Origin: CAWCUK01 sp963798775
GTDB lineage: Bacteria; Bacteroidota; Ignavibacteria; Ignavibacteriales; Ignavibacteriaceae
Length of the DNA stretch: 64,000 nt
Direction of reading: 5' to 3'
Assembly (NCBI GenBank): GCA_963798775.1
Contig: CAWCUK010000001.1
Coordinates: forward strand, 248,001 to 312,000
Shown one piece after another: positions 35,560 to 44,224 of the stretch. Under the pieces are notes generated by a model. The model was not told the origin of the DNA. It saw only the letters and a program-made list of their open reading frames with translations, and searched no databases. How positions within the stretch are numbered: position 1 is the first letter of the stretch; each line of letters opens with the position of its first letter. The position numbers and the translations under genes are program-made.

Positions 35560-37056
35560 TTAAAGATCTTCTCCGATTTCCTTTAATTTTAATTGTACCC
35601 ACCGTACAGAAACACCAAGAGATTTTGCCGTAGAAGTTCTATTTCCTTCATGTTCTTTTAATCTTTTTTTCAAAAGCATTAATTCAAAATCTTTTAACGA
35701 CCCGCTGAAAACAATATCTTCATCAGAATCTTCCTCAATAACAACATGTTCGGGAGTAAGTTTATTTCCATCACAAAGAATTAATCCCCGCTGTATAACA
35801 TTTTCTAACTGCCTTACATTTCCGGGCCAATGATAATCTTCCAATAATTTTAATGCTGAAGAACTAATTGTAACTTCCTTATCACTAAATTTATTTATAA
35901 AATGTTTTGTTAAAAGAGGAATATCTCCCTTTCTTTCCCGCAAAGGCGGAATTTTAATAGGAAAAACATTTAGCCGGTAAAATAAATCTTCTCTAAATTT
36001 TTCTTCTCTTACAAGCTGCTTAAGTTCTTTATTTGTTGCGGCAATTACTCTAACATCAACTTGAATGACTTGAGTATCACCTAACCGCATAATTTCTCTA
36101 TTCTGAAGAACTCTTAACATTTTAGCCTGCAGCGCTAAAGAAATATCGGCAATTTCATCAAGAAAAAATGTCCCTTTATTTGCAACCTCAAATAAACCTT
36201 TTTTATCGGAATTGGCGCCGGTAAACGCGCCTCTTTTATATCCGAATAACTCACTTTCCAAAAGAGTATCGGGGATTGAGCCGCAAAATTGAGCTAGATA
36301 CGGTTCATCTTTTCTCAGACTTAAATCATGAATAGCTTTTGCCACCAATTCTTTCCCGGTTCCGCTTTCGCCTAATAACAATACCGTTGCGTCGGTTCCG
36401 GAAACTTTATGAATAAGCATGGCAAGTTTTTTCATTGCGGGGCTTTCGCCGATTAATTCCGGAATTCGCTGTGTTGTTTGGAGTCGGTTCCGCAGAATTA
36501 AATTTTCATTCTGAAGTCTTTCAAACTGAATAATTTTATCAAGAGAAAGTGAAACTAAATTTGAAAAGAAATCTAGAAAAACTAAATTTTCTTCGTTAAA
36601 TTCTTTTCTGTTTAGGCGGCTGTCAACCAAAATTACTCCCCAAATTTTTTCTGATCGAAAAATAGGAACTCCTAAAACAGATTTAATATTATGAAGCTGA
36701 ATACTTTCGAATTGAGAAACATTAGGATCATTCTGAACATCGTGGTATAAACAAGGTTCTTTAGTATTTATTACTTTTTGTAAAATTCCCGAAGAAAAAT
36801 TAGACAAGTCTTCAATATTTTCCTGCTGAATATTTCGAGCGGCTATTATTTTAAATTTATTAGTTTCTTCTTCATATTTAACAAACAATCCTCTTTCCGC
36901 GTTTACAACTTTTATAATAATGTCTAAAGTTTCCTGGATAAAAGTATCTTCGTAAAAAGCGGAATTTAAAATTTGGCTGATTTGATAAAGAGTATCAAAC
37001 TGTTCTTTACTTATCAGCCTTATTTGGTCAATTTGTTCTGTTTCGTAATAGCTCAT
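35560..37056 (-). CDS. Sigma-54-dependent transcriptional activator with GAF domain
   Basis: A 498-residue bacterial enhancer-binding protein. A GAF sensor (about 18-165) is followed by the sigma-54 AAA+ domain with Walker A GESGTGKE (about 229), GAFTGA (about 275), FFLDEIAD and RVIAATNKEL. A Fis-type helix-turn-helix closes the protein (NRTSTAKSLGVSVRWVQLKL). There is no receiver domain, so it responds to a ligand or to the kinase next door rather than to a histidine kinase. Its stop lies two bases from the kinase ATG, which implies tight co-expression. Confidence 0.95.
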   Translation of the reverse strand: MSYYETEQIDQIRLISKEQFDTLYQISQILNSAFYEDTFIQETLDIIIKVVNAERGLFVKYEEETNKFKIIAARNIQQENIEDLSNFSSGILQKVINTKEPCLYHDVQNDPNVSQFESIQLHNIKSVLGVPIFRSEKIWGVILVDSRLNRKEFNEENLVFLDFFSNLVSLSLDKIIQFERLQNENLILRNRLQTTQRIPELIGESPAMKKLAMLIHKVSGTDATVLLLGESGTGKELVAKAIHDLSLRKDEPYLAQFCGSIPDTLLESELFGYKRGAFTGANSDKKGLFEVANKGTFFLDEIADISLALQAKMLRVLQNREIMRLGDTQVIQVDVRVIAATNKELKQLVREEKFREDLFYRLNVFPIKIPPLRERKGDIPLLTKHFINKFSDKEVTISSSALKLLEDYHWPGNVRQLENVIQRGLILCDGNKLTPEHVVIEEDSDEDIVFSGSLKDFELMLLKKRLKEHEGNRTSTAKSLGVSVRWVQLKLKEIGEDL

Positions 37057-37068
37057 ATTTTCACTTTT

Positions 37069-38052
37069 TTATTGAACATTAAAAGTTGCCGGTTTAGATC
37101 TTGATCTATTTTGAAATTGATCGATAACCCAAATTACCCAGTAATATCTTGTTTGATTATACGGAAGATCAACTTGAAAATTGGTTTTATCGGAAGAAAT
37201 TTTTTCAGAACGAAGTATCAGTTGAGAATTAATAAAATCATAAGTATAAATCTCAATCATATATGTAAATTTATAACCTGAATTAAAATGATACCATTGT
37301 AGAGTAATATTAGAGTTGATGGTAGTATCATTTGCGGGTGATTTTATATCAACTGTGTTTTTAATAACCCTTGAAACCTTTCCGCTTCCGATTTCAAATT
37401 TTTCTTTAAAAATATCTTGAACAATTATTTTAAAATCTAATCCTATTGTTTCTTCAATATCATTAACATTTAAATCAGCGGTTGTTAAAGATATCTGATA
37501 ATTTTTTTCTGTAATATTATATACAAGACTTTTTTTCAATTTCAATTCAGCATTTACAACATAAACAGAATCAATATCATTGTCATTATCGCTAATATTA
37601 GCTTTTACAATAAGATTAGCTAAAGGCTGCGGTGAAAATTGATTTATCACATTTGTATAAATAGCGATACTATCCAACTTTGGAATTTTATTTAAATTTA
37701 CCTGCGGATTAATGATATCACCATCATTCCATACAATATTTATTGTATCGGTTTTGTAACTTTCTTTACTAAAAATTAAGATTCCGTTTTGTCTCTTAAT
37801 ATTATCAATAACAAATTTTCCTTTTTTATCGGTAGTTACTAGAACATTTTGTCCGGGCCAAAAAACTTTAACATCCGAAATTCCTGTGTAAGGAACGCTG
37901 AAAGTTTGCACTGTTCCTTCAATAGAGGCTAAAGCATAACCCGAGTTATTTGGATCTAAGGGATTATTTCTAGGTGCTTGGCACGAAATAATAGCAATAA
38001 AAATAAAAATTATTATTCCCCATAAAATTTTTTGAGGCATTCTTTTTTGCAT
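37069..38052 (-). CDS. Lipoprotein with carboxypeptidase-regulatory-like N-terminus
   Basis: A 327-residue lipoprotein with lipobox IISC (Cys24), followed by APRNNPLDPNN, a common opening in Bacteroidota-group surface lipoproteins. An Ig-like regulatory domain (about 42-115, IEGTVQTF to TDKKGKFVIDN) is followed by beta-rich segments that may be FnIII-like. It is the first gene of the operon with the sigma-54 activator and kinase, 12 bp upstream of the former. A second ATG four codons in is equally possible, since AGAGG abuts the first ATG. Function unknown. Confidence 0.75.
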   Translation of the reverse strand: MQKRMPQKILWGIIIFIFIAIISCQAPRNNPLDPNNSGYALASIEGTVQTFSVPYTGISDVKVFWPGQNVLVTTDKKGKFVIDNIKRQNGILIFSKESYKTDTINIVWNDGDIINPQVNLNKIPKLDSIAIYTNVINQFSPQPLANLIVKANISDNDNDIDSVYVVNAELKLKKSLVYNITEKNYQISLTTADLNVNDIEETIGLDFKIIVQDIFKEKFEIGSGKVSRVIKNTVDIKSPANDTTINSNITLQWYHFNSGYKFTYMIEIYTYDFINSQLILRSEKISSDKTNFQVDLPYNQTRYYWVIWVIDQFQNRSRSKPATFNVQ

Positions 38053-38189
38053 CCTCTAGAAAATCTATTTATCAAATAATAATGAATTTAATTTTCAAAT
38101 AATGTTATAATGGGCACGTAAAATCCACTTATTTTTCTTTGAAACCATAACAAAAACAAATACTTATGCCAACCAGATTTTATCAACTA

Positions 38190-38217
38190 TTGACATTATT
38201 AAACTTTTAATTAATAT
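38190..38217 (+). promoter_or_regulatory. Promoter of the cytosine deaminase gene
   Basis: TTGACA at 38190-38195, a 16-base spacer, and TAATAT at 38212-38217. The ATG of the deaminase gene follows 48 bases later. Confidence 0.6.
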
Positions 38218-38264
38218 TCTTTCTGTTTAGTTTATATTTTAATCAAAAAAAAGAGGAAAGTGAA

Positions 38265-38699
38265 ATGGATAATTTTATGATTGACGCAATTGCGGAAGCA
38301 AGAAAAGGTTTAGAAGAAGGCGGAATACCGATAGGTTCTGTTTTGGTAAGGAACGGACAAATAATAGCAAGAGGGCATAATAAAAGAATTCAAGAACAAA
38401 ATCCTTTACGGCACGCCGAAATTGATTGTCTTATGAACGCGGGAAGAATAGGAAAATATTCGGACACAATTTTATATTCTACTCTTATGCCATGTTATTT
38501 ATGCGCGGGAGCTGTTGTTCAATTCGGAATTCCAAAAGTAATTGTCGGTGAGGCGAATACTTTTCCGGGCGCGGTTAAATTTTTACAAGATCATAAAGTA
38601 AAAGTAATAAACCTAAACAGCAAAGACTGTATTGAGCTAATGGAAGATTTTATCGCAAATAATCCGGAACTTTGGAAAGAGGATATAGGTAAACTTTAA
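38265..38699 (+). CDS. Yeast-type cytosine/nucleoside deaminase
   Basis: A 144-residue zinc deaminase of the cytidine deaminase fold. Zinc and catalytic residues are visible: His50-Ala-Glu52 and Pro-Cys77-x-x-Cys80. The C-terminal half (CAGAVVQFGIPKVIVGEANTF and the final WKEDIG) aligns closely, from memory, with yeast cytosine deaminase Fcy1, including the Trp and Asp near its C-terminus that contact cytosine. It is therefore more likely to deaminate cytosine or a related free base than tRNA. GAGGAAA precedes the ATG. It stands alone under its own promoter. Confidence 0.87.
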   Translation: MDNFMIDAIAEARKGLEEGGIPIGSVLVRNGQIIARGHNKRIQEQNPLRHAEIDCLMNAGRIGKYSDTILYSTLMPCYLCAGAVVQFGIPKVIVGEANTFPGAVKFLQDHKVKVINLNSKDCIELMEDFIANNPELWKEDIGKL

Positions 38700-38800
38700 T
38701 AACAAATGATTAAAAAATTAGTGAAAGTGAACATGGGCAATTACATTAATAATAAATTTTACTACTATATATTTAGTAATAAAAGCGTACAAATGAGATT

Positions 38801-39757
38801 ATGAAATTATCGGGGATTATTTTTTTAGTTTTTCTTTCCTTTATTTCCGCAAACATAGATAGTAATGAACTATCGCCGCAGTATTCATTTATTTTTCAAG
38901 ATGAACCGAGTGTAACCGATAGCTTGTTTATTAAATTTCCCGGCATCTATACACTTCCACGCTATATTTATCATGATACAACTTTTGTATCCTCAAGAGA
39001 ACTATTAACCGATAAAATTTTATGGCGACATCTTGAAAATGCTTCTTACGACGCACTTCCGAATGAATTAAGACTTGCGATTCTAAATAGACAATTTTCC
39101 AATGCAGGATATTTACTCGATTCCCTTTTCTGGCAAATAACTCACCAAAAAGATTGGGATGCCGCTCCTGTTCCGGTTAGAACCGCTGTCTATCTTTTAA
39201 TGATTAAAATGTGGACGAATAAATTAAAGCTGGATAAATACGCAAAACAAGATGATGCTTCTACTTGGTTTATAGCAATGATGCTGCAGGAAAGTTTTTT
39301 AAATCATAACGCGGTAAATGATAACGGAGATTTTAAAGATATAGGACTAGCACAATTAAGCCATCCGGTGAGGGAGAAACTTTTAACCGACACAATTTTT
39401 CTTAAAATTACAAATCTTAAAGATAAAATTATTGGGTACCAGAATTTAGACGAAGCAAGTGAAATATTTTTTAATCCTTTTTATGCCGCAGCGGCGGGGG
39501 TTTATGTTTTCCGGAATAGATTGGATGAAGCGAAGGGAGATTTAAATACCGCAATTATGTCTTATAATGTGGGAATTTATTACGCCAGAAAAAAATCGAA
39601 ACGAGCTCAGAAATATTTGGATTTTGTTAAATACAGATATAACAATTATGTAAAGGGACAAAAATCGGAAACATGGAATTATATTTTTAATTATGTAAAA
39701 ACTTATGAAGAAAATTCAGAATCCGATAAAAATAAAATTAAAACCGCAGTCCCTTAA
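38801..39757 (+). CDS. Lysozyme-fold (lytic transglycosylase-like) exported protein
   Basis: A 318-residue exported protein with a signal peptide (1-18). Residues about 150-260 show an SLT/goose-lysozyme-like pattern: AMMLQESFLNHNAVNDNGDFKDIGLAQLS (probable catalytic Glu in QES, then the GLAQLS turn), NPFYAAAAGVYVFRNRL and AIMSYNVG. Such enzymes cut peptidoglycan glycan strands. The N-terminal 140 residues are not recognised. Its stop shares a TTAA with the convergent small membrane protein gene. Catalytic activity is inferred from motif order only. Confidence 0.72.
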   Translation: MKLSGIIFLVFLSFISANIDSNELSPQYSFIFQDEPSVTDSLFIKFPGIYTLPRYIYHDTTFVSSRELLTDKILWRHLENASYDALPNELRLAILNRQFSNAGYLLDSLFWQITHQKDWDAAPVPVRTAVYLLMIKMWTNKLKLDKYAKQDDASTWFIAMMLQESFLNHNAVNDNGDFKDIGLAQLSHPVREKLLTDTIFLKITNLKDKIIGYQNLDEASEIFFNPFYAAAAGVYVFRNRLDEAKGDLNTAIMSYNVGIYYARKKSKRAQKYLDFVKYRYNNYVKGQKSETWNYIFNYVKTYEENSESDKNKIKTAVP

Positions 39758-40050
39758 ATATCTTTAATCATAGAAAAAATTAAAATAAGAACAGCAAGAA
39801 TTAAATAAATAAGAAAAAAGATTTTCCTTCTTGTTCTAAAAAATTTTTCAGCGGCGTCTTCATCAAGATAATATTTTTCTTCCCCTACATTTAGAATAAT
39901 TCTTTTTCTAACCATCTTCTTAATCAAGATAGAATCGTTAAGATTTAATTCAGAAAAAGTTTTAGCCGATGAAGCATTAACAGCGTTTTTATCTCTAAAT
40001 CTTTCTATAAACCTTTTTTCTCTGATAGTAAAAAATTCGGAAATGTACAT
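39754..40050 (-). CDS. Small single-pass membrane protein
   Basis: A 98-residue protein with a charged N-terminal part (about 1-72) and one C-terminal membrane helix (FFLIYLILAVLILIFSMI). It looks like a tail-anchored protein with a cytoplasmic domain. No family is recognised. The frame is open over its full length and the amino-acid make-up is protein-like, but no strong ribosome binding site was found. It overlaps the end of the lysozyme-fold gene by four bases. Confidence 0.5.
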   Translation of the reverse strand: MYISEFFTIREKRFIERFRDKNAVNASSAKTFSELNLNDSILIKKMVRKRIILNVGEEKYYLDEDAAEKFFRTRRKIFFLIYLILAVLILIFSMIKDI

Positions 40051-40199
40051 AATCTTAAATTCAAATTTTGGATAATTTCCTTAATACATAAGAATATAAA
40101 AATCTTTTACAAAATAATTATGTTTTTTAGAAAAAATAATGTGAGCTAAAGCCTTACCCATTTTTTTGCTCCTTGATTTTATTTGCTGAGTTTTATTAT

Positions 40200-40373
40200 A
40201 TATAATTATTATTTCAGAACAATCTAAGGGTTGCGATGGATAAAATCGAAGAAAGTTACTCACATAGGTTTTAAAAGAAATTTCCGGGGAAAACATAAAA
40301 TTTCCCGGCTTAAACGAGTTAGTTAGTATTTATCAATACAGATGGCTGGAGCACTAAGCTTCAGCTTTTTTTT
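40200..40373 (+). ncRNA. Candidate small RNA with its own terminator
   Basis: The stretch from 40051 to 40371 has no convincing gene. On the plus strand it holds, in order, a promoter-like TTGATT (40173) with an 18-base spacer to TATATA (40197), a stem CCGGG(G)AAA/TTTCCCGG at 40284-40308, and a terminator ending at 40373. No plus-strand gene lies upstream close enough to need that terminator. A transcript of about 165 bases would fit 6S-like or other small RNAs, but no family was recognised. Confidence 0.3.
40345..40373 (+). terminator. Plus-strand rho-independent terminator
   Basis: GCTGGAGC at 40345-40352 pairs with GCTTCAGC at 40358-40365 (one G-T pair) around a five-base loop, followed by eight T residues. 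It points along the plus strand, while the nearest gene (DinB) runs on the minus strand and ends inside the T run. Confidence 0.75.
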
Positions 40374-40848
40374 ATCTATTCCAATCATTTAGAAGTTTTC
40401 TAATCTGGACAATTTGTCCTGTGTGATACGCAGTATGATCAACAACCATTATTAATTCTCTAATAATTGTATGTCCGCTAGCAGCATGTTTAATTTGAGA
40501 AAAAAGATCTGTTTTATCATCATTTACGAGGTTTATTAACTCATCTAAATCCGCTTTATAATTAGTAATAGTATCAATCCACTTTTCTTCGGAATATTCA
40601 TTCTCTTTCGGCCAATAATCTTCAGGCCATTCCGGGGAAATATAATCAGGATTTTTTATATAATTTATTATATCCTGCTGTCCAATTCTAATATGTTCTA
40701 ATTCTTCCCAAACAGAATGAAAATCTTTATCGGGTTTTTTGTTTCTGTTTTCGGGCTTCAATCCTTTAATTACTTCTATTACCGATAAATGAGCTTGCCT
40801 TGAAAGCAAAGCATTATTTAATACATTTTTCAAATTAGCATCGGCCAT
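40372..40848 (-). CDS. DinB-family protein
   Basis: A 158-residue four-helix-bundle protein of the DinB/YfiT type. Three spaced histidines that would bind a metal are visible: His52 in WEELEHIRIGQQD, and the pair in VVDHTAYHTGQIVQIR near the C-terminus. Related proteins include thiol-dependent transferases such as bacillithiol S-transferase; the substrate here is unknown. GAGGAAG precedes the ATG. It follows the phosphatase gene by 26 bp and may be co-transcribed with it. Confidence 0.82.
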   Translation of the reverse strand: MADANLKNVLNNALLSRQAHLSVIEVIKGLKPENRNKKPDKDFHSVWEELEHIRIGQQDIINYIKNPDYISPEWPEDYWPKENEYSEEKWIDTITNYKADLDELINLVNDDKTDLFSQIKHAASGHTIIRELIMVVDHTAYHTGQIVQIRKLLNDWNR

Positions 40849-40874
40849 AATATTTCTTCCTCATAAAATTTTAC

Positions 40875-41564
40875 TTATTCGATGTCCTTTTCAAAAGTCC
40901 GTACCGATAAAATATCTACAATTTGATTATCATCAACAATAACAGCGGAAAGTTTGTTGCCTGTATAAACCGAAGTATCAATATAAGCCGCATTATTTTT
41001 TTTTATATATTCAACATCCTGCTGGCGTGTATGCCCCACAATTTGAAGTTTCCCGAGATCCATTAATTCATCGCGGGTCCATAATATTCCATGTGAATTT
41101 TGAATTTCCGAAGCCATCAAATCATAAAGTGAATCGGGATTTTCCTTAAAATTTTTCGGCACTTTAGATTTATAATATTTAGAAATTCCGGCATGAGAAA
41201 TAAAACAATCATCAAGATTTAAAAACAGCGGGGCATTAATAATTTTTTTTAGATGAACAGCTATCTTATCGAAACGGTCGTTGTATGAAGTTATAGTTTT
41301 TTCAAATCCGTTATAAATCCATGAGCAGCCCATTTCACTAGTGGGTTCTTTAATAAAATAATAAAACATATAATCGTGGTTTCCCGGAGTAAAAACAATC
41401 CCTTCGGAAATAATATAATCAACAACTTCAACACTAAAATTGCCTCTGTCTATAAGATCGCCGACACTGTATAATTTTATATCGTTATACTTTGTTCGCA
41501 CTTTATCAATTAAAGTTCTGAAAGTATTAAAACAACCGTGTATATCTCCAATAACTGCAATCAT
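40875..41564 (-). CDS. Metallophosphoesterase (PrpE/PP2A-like Ser/Thr phosphatase)
   Basis: A 229-residue cytoplasmic two-metal phosphoesterase. The motif series is complete: GDIHGCFNTF, GDLIDRG, GNHDYM and GHTRQQDVEY, with a further His in FISHAGISK. This arrangement fits bacterial PrpA/PrpE proteins, which act on phosphoproteins or on diadenosine tetraphosphate. The substrate cannot be told from sequence. It starts five bases after the CoA-transferase stop. The Ser/Thr kinase of this window is about 5 kb away and in another operon. Confidence 0.85.
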   Translation of the reverse strand: MIAVIGDIHGCFNTFRTLIDKVRTKYNDIKLYSVGDLIDRGNFSVEVVDYIISEGIVFTPGNHDYMFYYFIKEPTSEMGCSWIYNGFEKTITSYNDRFDKIAVHLKKIINAPLFLNLDDCFISHAGISKYYKSKVPKNFKENPDSLYDLMASEIQNSHGILWTRDELMDLGKLQIVGHTRQQDVEYIKKNNAAYIDTSVYTGNKLSAVIVDDNQIVDILSVRTFEKDIE

Positions 41565-41569
41565 AAAAA

Positions 41570-42925
41570 TTATATAAATTTGTTTTCGGATGCGTATTTT
41601 AGCAGTTCATCTCTATGACGGGGATGAGCGACTTTAATTAATTCATAAACTCTTTCCCGTATATTTTTACCAAATAAATAAGCGATACCGTATTCTGTAA
41701 CAATATAATGAACATCACCTCTGCCTGTTATAACTCCCGCTCCCGGTTTTAACTGGGCAACAATGCGGGAAAATTTTTCGTCCTTTGTAGTTGAAGGAAG
41801 AGCAATAATAGGCTTTCCTCCCTTTGACCTTGCGGCACCTCTAATAAAGTCTAATTGTCCGCCAAACCCGCTGTAAATTTTTGTTCCGATAGAATCCGCA
41901 CAAACTTGGCCTGTAATATCAACTTCAATTGCTGAGTTTATCGCAACCATTTTATCATTCTGCGCAATAACATAAGGATCGTTTACATATTCTTGGGAAT
42001 GAAATTCAATAGCCGGATTATTATGAATAAAACGATATAATTTCTTCGAACCCAGAACAAAACCGGCAATAATTTTATTTCTATTTATATTTTTTTTCTT
42101 ATTATTTATAATATCTTTTTCAAAAAGATCAATTACACTATCTGAAAATAATTCAGTATGAATTCCTAAATCTTTTTTATCGTATAAAAATTGGAGTACC
42201 GAATCCGGAATTGCGCCGATACCTAATTGTAAAGTTGAACCGTCTTCGACTAACGAAGCAACATTCTTACCGATTTTTCTGTAAACTTCAGCCAAACGTG
42301 CATCCGAAATTTCATTTGTTTGAGGAAGTTCTTTTATCTCTTCATTCTGCTCGACAAAAAAATCAATTTTACTTGCGTGAATAAAACTATCGCCTAAAGT
42401 TCTTGGCATATTTTCATTAACTTGCGCAATAATTAAATTAGCTCTTTCCGCACCGGATTTAGTTAATCCTACCTCAACACCCAAACTGCAGAAACCATGC
42501 TCATCCGGCGGTGTTACATGAATTAAAGCCGCGTCTAATTTAATTATTCCTTCAATAAATAATTTAGGAATATCGGATAAAAATATTGGCGTAAAATCCG
42601 CCAATCCATCTTGAACGGCTTTTCTTGTATTAGGCCCGGCAAAAAACGCGTTATGCCGGAAATGATTTTTCATATCTTCTTTTACATAAGGAAGATCACC
42701 TACGGCGAGGGCATGAAATATTTGAACATCGAATAATTCATCTTTCCGTTTCATCATTGCATTAACAATGGAAGTCGGATAAGCACAATTTGAATGAACT
42801 AAAATTTTATCGCCGGATTTAATATACTTAACCGCTTCATCGGCGGAAACAACTTTATTCCGATAATGATTTAAATAAGTTTGAGCGGTTATATTATGTA
42901 TTTTTTCTTTCTCGGTAACATTCAT
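41570..42925 (-). CDS. Acetyl-CoA hydrolase/4-hydroxybutyrate CoA-transferase family protein
   Basis: A 451-residue cytoplasmic family I-like CoA-transferase. Landmarks are GDKILVHSNCAYP near the N-terminus, LQLGIGAIPDSVL, GIHTELFSDSVIDL (probable catalytic Glu), and GFGGQLDFIRGAARSKGGKPIIALPST in the C-terminal domain. Members swap CoA between acetate and butyrate-, hydroxybutyrate- or propionate-type acids in fermentation. Alanine dehydrogenase and a hydroxyacid dehydrogenase lie upstream, which suggests organic-acid metabolism, but the acyl partner is not known. Confidence 0.9.
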   Translation of the reverse strand: MNVTEKEKIHNITAQTYLNHYRNKVVSADEAVKYIKSGDKILVHSNCAYPTSIVNAMMKRKDELFDVQIFHALAVGDLPYVKEDMKNHFRHNAFFAGPNTRKAVQDGLADFTPIFLSDIPKLFIEGIIKLDAALIHVTPPDEHGFCSLGVEVGLTKSGAERANLIIAQVNENMPRTLGDSFIHASKIDFFVEQNEEIKELPQTNEISDARLAEVYRKIGKNVASLVEDGSTLQLGIGAIPDSVLQFLYDKKDLGIHTELFSDSVIDLFEKDIINNKKKNINRNKIIAGFVLGSKKLYRFIHNNPAIEFHSQEYVNDPYVIAQNDKMVAINSAIEVDITGQVCADSIGTKIYSGFGGQLDFIRGAARSKGGKPIIALPSTTKDEKFSRIVAQLKPGAGVITGRGDVHYIVTEYGIAYLFGKNIRERVYELIKVAHPRHRDELLKYASENKFI

Positions 42926-43045
42926 AAAAAAGTTAATTTAATTTTTAAAAAAATAAAATTATAAGTTAAAAATTTTTAGGCTTCATCACAGAAGCATTAA
43001 AAGTGAGGTTAATCTCTGCGTTGATCAGAAATTATGAGATGAAAT

Positions 43046-44167
43046 TTAATTTGTAGAAAAAATTCTTAAACGTCTATATTCTACATTATAAATATTAGCG
43101 ATAGCTTCATTTGAACAATAACCCTTATACGTGCAAACACCTTTTGAAAGGCCTTCATCCCCAAGAAGCGCATTGGGCAATCCATTATCGGCAATATTAT
43201 GAATATAATCTATTGAAGCATTATTTAAGCCGTAACTCGCTGTTCTTGAAACAAGCGCGGGCATATTAGGAACACAATAATGAATAACATTATGTAAATC
43301 AAAAACCGGATCAGACAAGGTTGTTATTCTGCTTGTTTCTACACAGCCGCCTTGATCTATAGAAACATCAACAATAACAGCGCCTTTTTTCATATTTTTT
43401 ACCATTTCTTCAGAAACAATATGAGGAGTTTTTTCGCCTTTAATCAGAACGGCACCAATTAAAACATCAGCAAACTTTACTCCTCGTGAAATAGTATAAG
43501 GATTTGCCATTACAGTAGTTACCTTTTTTCTAAAGCTAGCGTCAATTCTTCTTAAACGATTTAAATCTTTATCAATAACTATAACTTGAGCCCCGCGTCC
43601 TAAAGCGGCGCGTGCTGCTGTAGTACCGACTACGCCCGCTCCTATAATAACAACAGCCGCCGGCGCAACTCCGGTTATACCTCCGAGTAAAATCCCTCGC
43701 CCGCTTTTACTGTAACTCTCCAAATATCTTTCGGCAACTTGAATAGAAAGCTGTCCCGCAATCTCACTCATAGAATGTAGAACAGGCAGCCCCGAGTCAC
43801 GCTCAATTAATTCATAACCGATAGCGGTGACATTTCTGCTGAGCAATTTAGTAACAACTTTTTTGCTTCCGATTGCCAAATGCAAAAAGGAAAATATTAT
43901 TTGATCTTCCTGAAGCATATCAGCATCCTTTTCAGTTAGCGGAGCTACTTTTGCTATTAATTCCGACCGCCGGTAAACTTCTTCATCACTGTATACAACA
44001 ACGGCACCGGTTCTGCTGTAATCTTCATCGCTAAAATGGCTGCCTCCGCCTGCACCGCTTTGGATATAAACTGTGTGACCATTTCTGACTAGAGAATCAA
44101 CCCCGGCGGGAGCTAGTGCTACTCTTCTTTCTTCCAGAAGATTTTCTTTTGGTATCCCAATTCTCAT
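43046..44167 (-). CDS. ald: Alanine dehydrogenase
   Basis: A 373-residue NAD-dependent enzyme that interconverts L-alanine with pyruvate and ammonia. Typical blocks are MRIGIPKENLLEERRVALAPAGV, IIFSFLHLAIG (substrate-binding His), VVIIGAGVVGTTAARAALGRGAQV (Rossmann fold) and VIVDVSIDQGGCVETS. Length is normal. It is transcribed with the neighbours on the minus strand but separated by 57 and 120 bp gaps, so it may have its own promoter. A weak five-pair hairpin follows at 42980-42995. Confidence 0.93.
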   Translation of the reverse strand: MRIGIPKENLLEERRVALAPAGVDSLVRNGHTVYIQSGAGGGSHFSDEDYSRTGAVVVYSDEEVYRRSELIAKVAPLTEKDADMLQEDQIIFSFLHLAIGSKKVVTKLLSRNVTAIGYELIERDSGLPVLHSMSEIAGQLSIQVAERYLESYSKSGRGILLGGITGVAPAAVVIIGAGVVGTTAARAALGRGAQVIVIDKDLNRLRRIDASFRKKVTTVMANPYTISRGVKFADVLIGAVLIKGEKTPHIVSEEMVKNMKKGAVIVDVSIDQGGCVETSRITTLSDPVFDLHNVIHYCVPNMPALVSRTASYGLNNASIDYIHNIADNGLPNALLGDEGLSKGVCTYKGYCSNEAIANIYNVEYRRLRIFSTN

Positions 44168-44224
44168 GTTCTGCCTTTTATATTAGAATTTTAAAACTAC
44201 CTATAATGAAAAAGATTTTCAATA

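Noticed and set aside
38140..38170. Sigma-54-like TTGGCAT upstream of the 38.05 kb lipoprotein operon on the minus strand
   Set aside because: The -24 half is good, but the correct offset has TTTG rather than TTGC, so no -12 element is present.
40081..40296. 71-codon minus-strand frame in the gap before DinB
   Set aside because: No domain, signal or neighbour support. It overlaps the strong GC hairpin and the region proposed as a small RNA. It has an ATG but a poor ribosome binding site, and is kept out unless conservation is shown.
42975..43000. GCTTC/GAAGC hairpin downstream of alanine dehydrogenase as a terminator
   Set aside because: The stem is only five pairs and the T run on the minus strand does not begin directly after it. 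Too weak to list as a feature.
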